Shown piece by piece: positions 5,185 to 6,068 of a stretch of 6,068 nt of DNA; the first letter of the stretch is position 1, and every line of letters starts with the position of its first letter. A program made the position numbers and the translations under genes. Under the pieces are notes generated by a model. It saw nothing but the letters and a program-made list of their open reading frames with translations. It had not been told where the DNA came from and did not search any database. Origin of the DNA: Gammaproteobacteria bacterium (GTDB lineage: Bacteria; Pseudomonadota; Gammaproteobacteria; Magnimaribacterales; TMED112); contig NYUL01000046.1 of NCBI GenBank assembly GCA_002684055.1, positions 4,911 to 10,978 on the forward strand, written 5' to 3'.

Positions 5185-6068
5185 ATGAGAAGAATCTATC
5201 TTTGAAGACAATCGCTCCGGAAATGACTGCAGATAACAAGGTATACCCTAAAATAATTTCGGGCATGAAATTAAAGTAACCCACACTTATAAGCACTAAG
5301 ACAGAAAGCGATCTTATTAACTCTGCATAATACACAAAAACACGATTTTCATACATGAATGACGCAAACACCATCATCGTTACAATATTTAATGATAGAA
5401 GCATTAGATCTATGTAACCTATAGAAGCTGAATCAAATAAAACGGCTTGTGTATAAATACCCACAAAAACTAAATGAGTGAAGCCAAACACTTTGGCATA
5501 AAGGGTTGTTTTAGGATCAAACTTTCTGAATTGAGTTAAATCATTCTTCTTGATAGGGTATTTTTCTGCTACATCAGCTGGGCGCCATTTAGGGGTTGAA
5601 AACCAAAGAGCAATCTTATCAGTCCATTTTTTCGTTCTCCAAGTGTCTTTAAACATTTCATTCCAAACCTCTAGGTTTGCCCACAATGGATTCCATGTAC
5701 CAAGAGGCTTGGATGTTCCATATACAGGTTTAAGATCCTCTCTCTCGTCGATAAACGTACCAAACATCCTATCCCAAAGGATAAAAACTCCCCCATAGTT
5801 TGCATCAATATATTCTTTGTTCTGCGCATGATGAATTCTGTGGTTTGAAGGGGTTACAAGAATATAATCAATAATACCAAGCCTTCCTATATGCTCTGTA
5901 TGCACCCAGAATTGATAGATAAGGTTTAGAGCAGCAACAGTAATAAATATCTCTACTGGAATACCTAGTAAAAGCATAGGTGTGTAGAAAATCCATTTGA
6001 AAAGGAAATCAGTGCCTGTCTGCCTCAGAGCAGTTGAGAGATTGAACTCTTCACCATGATGATGAACA
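5168..6068 (-). CDS. Sterol desaturase-family membrane oxygenase, AGMO-like, N terminus missing
   Basis: The frame is open to the window edge, so 299 C-terminal residues are visible and the N-terminal membrane part with the first histidine box is missing; the internal Met at 5977 is not the start. The family (fatty acid hydroxylase superfamily) uses a di-iron centre held by histidine boxes to hydroxylate or desaturate lipids in the membrane. Visible are VHHHGEEFNLSTALRQT at the edge (residues 1-17 of the fragment), YQFWVHTEHIG (51-61), HRIHH (76-80) and NYGGVFILWDRMFGTF. About four hydrophobic segments follow in the last 110 residues. This order, with YQFWxHTE and a C-terminal membrane extension, resembles animal alkylglycerol monooxygenase (TMEM195), which cleaves ether lipids. 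The bacterial substrate is unknown; ether-lipid or sterol-like chemistry is inference. Confidence 0.9.
   Translation of the reverse strand, partial: VHHHGEEFNLSTALRQTGTDFLFKWIFYTPMLLLGIPVEIFITVAALNLIYQFWVHTEHIGRLGIIDYILVTPSNHRIHHAQNKEYIDANYGGVFILWDRMFGTFIDEREDLKPVYGTSKPLGTWNPLWANLEVWNEMFKDTWRTKKWTDKIALWFSTPKWRPADVAEKYPIKKNDLTQFRKFDPKTTLYAKVFGFTHLVFVGIYTQAVLFDSASIGYIDLMLLSLNIVTMMVFASFMYENRVFVYYAELIRSLSVLVLISVGYFNFMPEIILGYTLLSAVISGAIVFKDRFFSFSEVR
5169..5183. repeat. 15-base palindrome spanning two convergent stop codons
   Basis: TAGCGAACTTCGCTA is a perfect inverted repeat: seven-base arms around one central base, or a five-base stem with a five-base loop as RNA. It contains most of the SixA TAA (5182-5184) and the desaturase TAG (5168-5170), so both messages carry the hairpin at their ends. 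Only a poor U-tract (GGTTTCTT) follows on the minus strand and none on the plus strand. It could act as a weak bidirectional terminator or RNA-end stabiliser; function is inferred. Confidence 0.6.

Noticed and set aside
5975..5977. ATG as the start of the AGMO-like gene
   Set aside because: The same frame continues upstream to the window edge and encodes the conserved HHHGEEFNLSTALRQT segment, so this Met is internal.

Overview
The window is AT-rich (roughly one-third G+C by eye), densely packed and uses the standard code (TAA, TAG and TGA all end genes). The genes are a CPXCG zinc-ribbon-like protein, a classical SDR, an AGCS sodium symporter, a heme-dependent oxidative N-demethylase subunit (DUF3445), a flavin-containing monooxygenase, a SixA-like phosphatase and a sterol-desaturase-type membrane oxygenase. 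This set, with the overlapping gene ends, suggests a streamlined marine gammaproteobacterium, possibly SAR86-like. That placement is inference; nothing here is a taxonomic marker. No RNA gene, CRISPR array, insertion sequence or phage gene was seen.

Layout. Positions 1-1048, minus strand: an SDR oxidoreductase (224-1048) is followed with no gap by a 62-residue CPXCG protein (35-223), and possibly by the start of a third gene cut by the window edge (1-23). Positions 1049-1242 are an AT-rich divergent spacer, the longest gap in the window. The plus-strand AGCS symporter (1243-2574) runs into the 3' end of the minus-strand DUF3445 gene (2556-3359), overlapping it by 19 bases. A 51-base divergent spacer (3360-3410) separates DUF3445 from the flavin monooxygenase (3411-4697). 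The SixA-like phosphatase (4702-5184) follows only 4 bases later. Its end overlaps by 17 bases the end of the minus-strand AGMO-like membrane oxygenase (5168 to beyond 6068, N terminus missing).

How the genes may work together. Three oxygen-using enzymes lie within about 3.5 kb: the heme N-demethylase subunit, the FAD/NADPH monooxygenase and the di-iron membrane oxygenase. The divergent DUF3445/FMO pair, next to a sodium-coupled amino-acid-type transporter, could form a small module that takes up and oxidises methylated amines or related N-compounds. This is a hypothesis. The usual partner subunits of dimethylamine monooxygenase and the downstream C1 genes are not in the window, and the FMO is not clearly a trimethylamine monooxygenase. 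The most distinctive sequence-level feature is a 15-base palindrome at the SixA/AGMO junction. It holds both stop codons and gives the two unrelated proteins near-identical C termini (SELR and SEVR).
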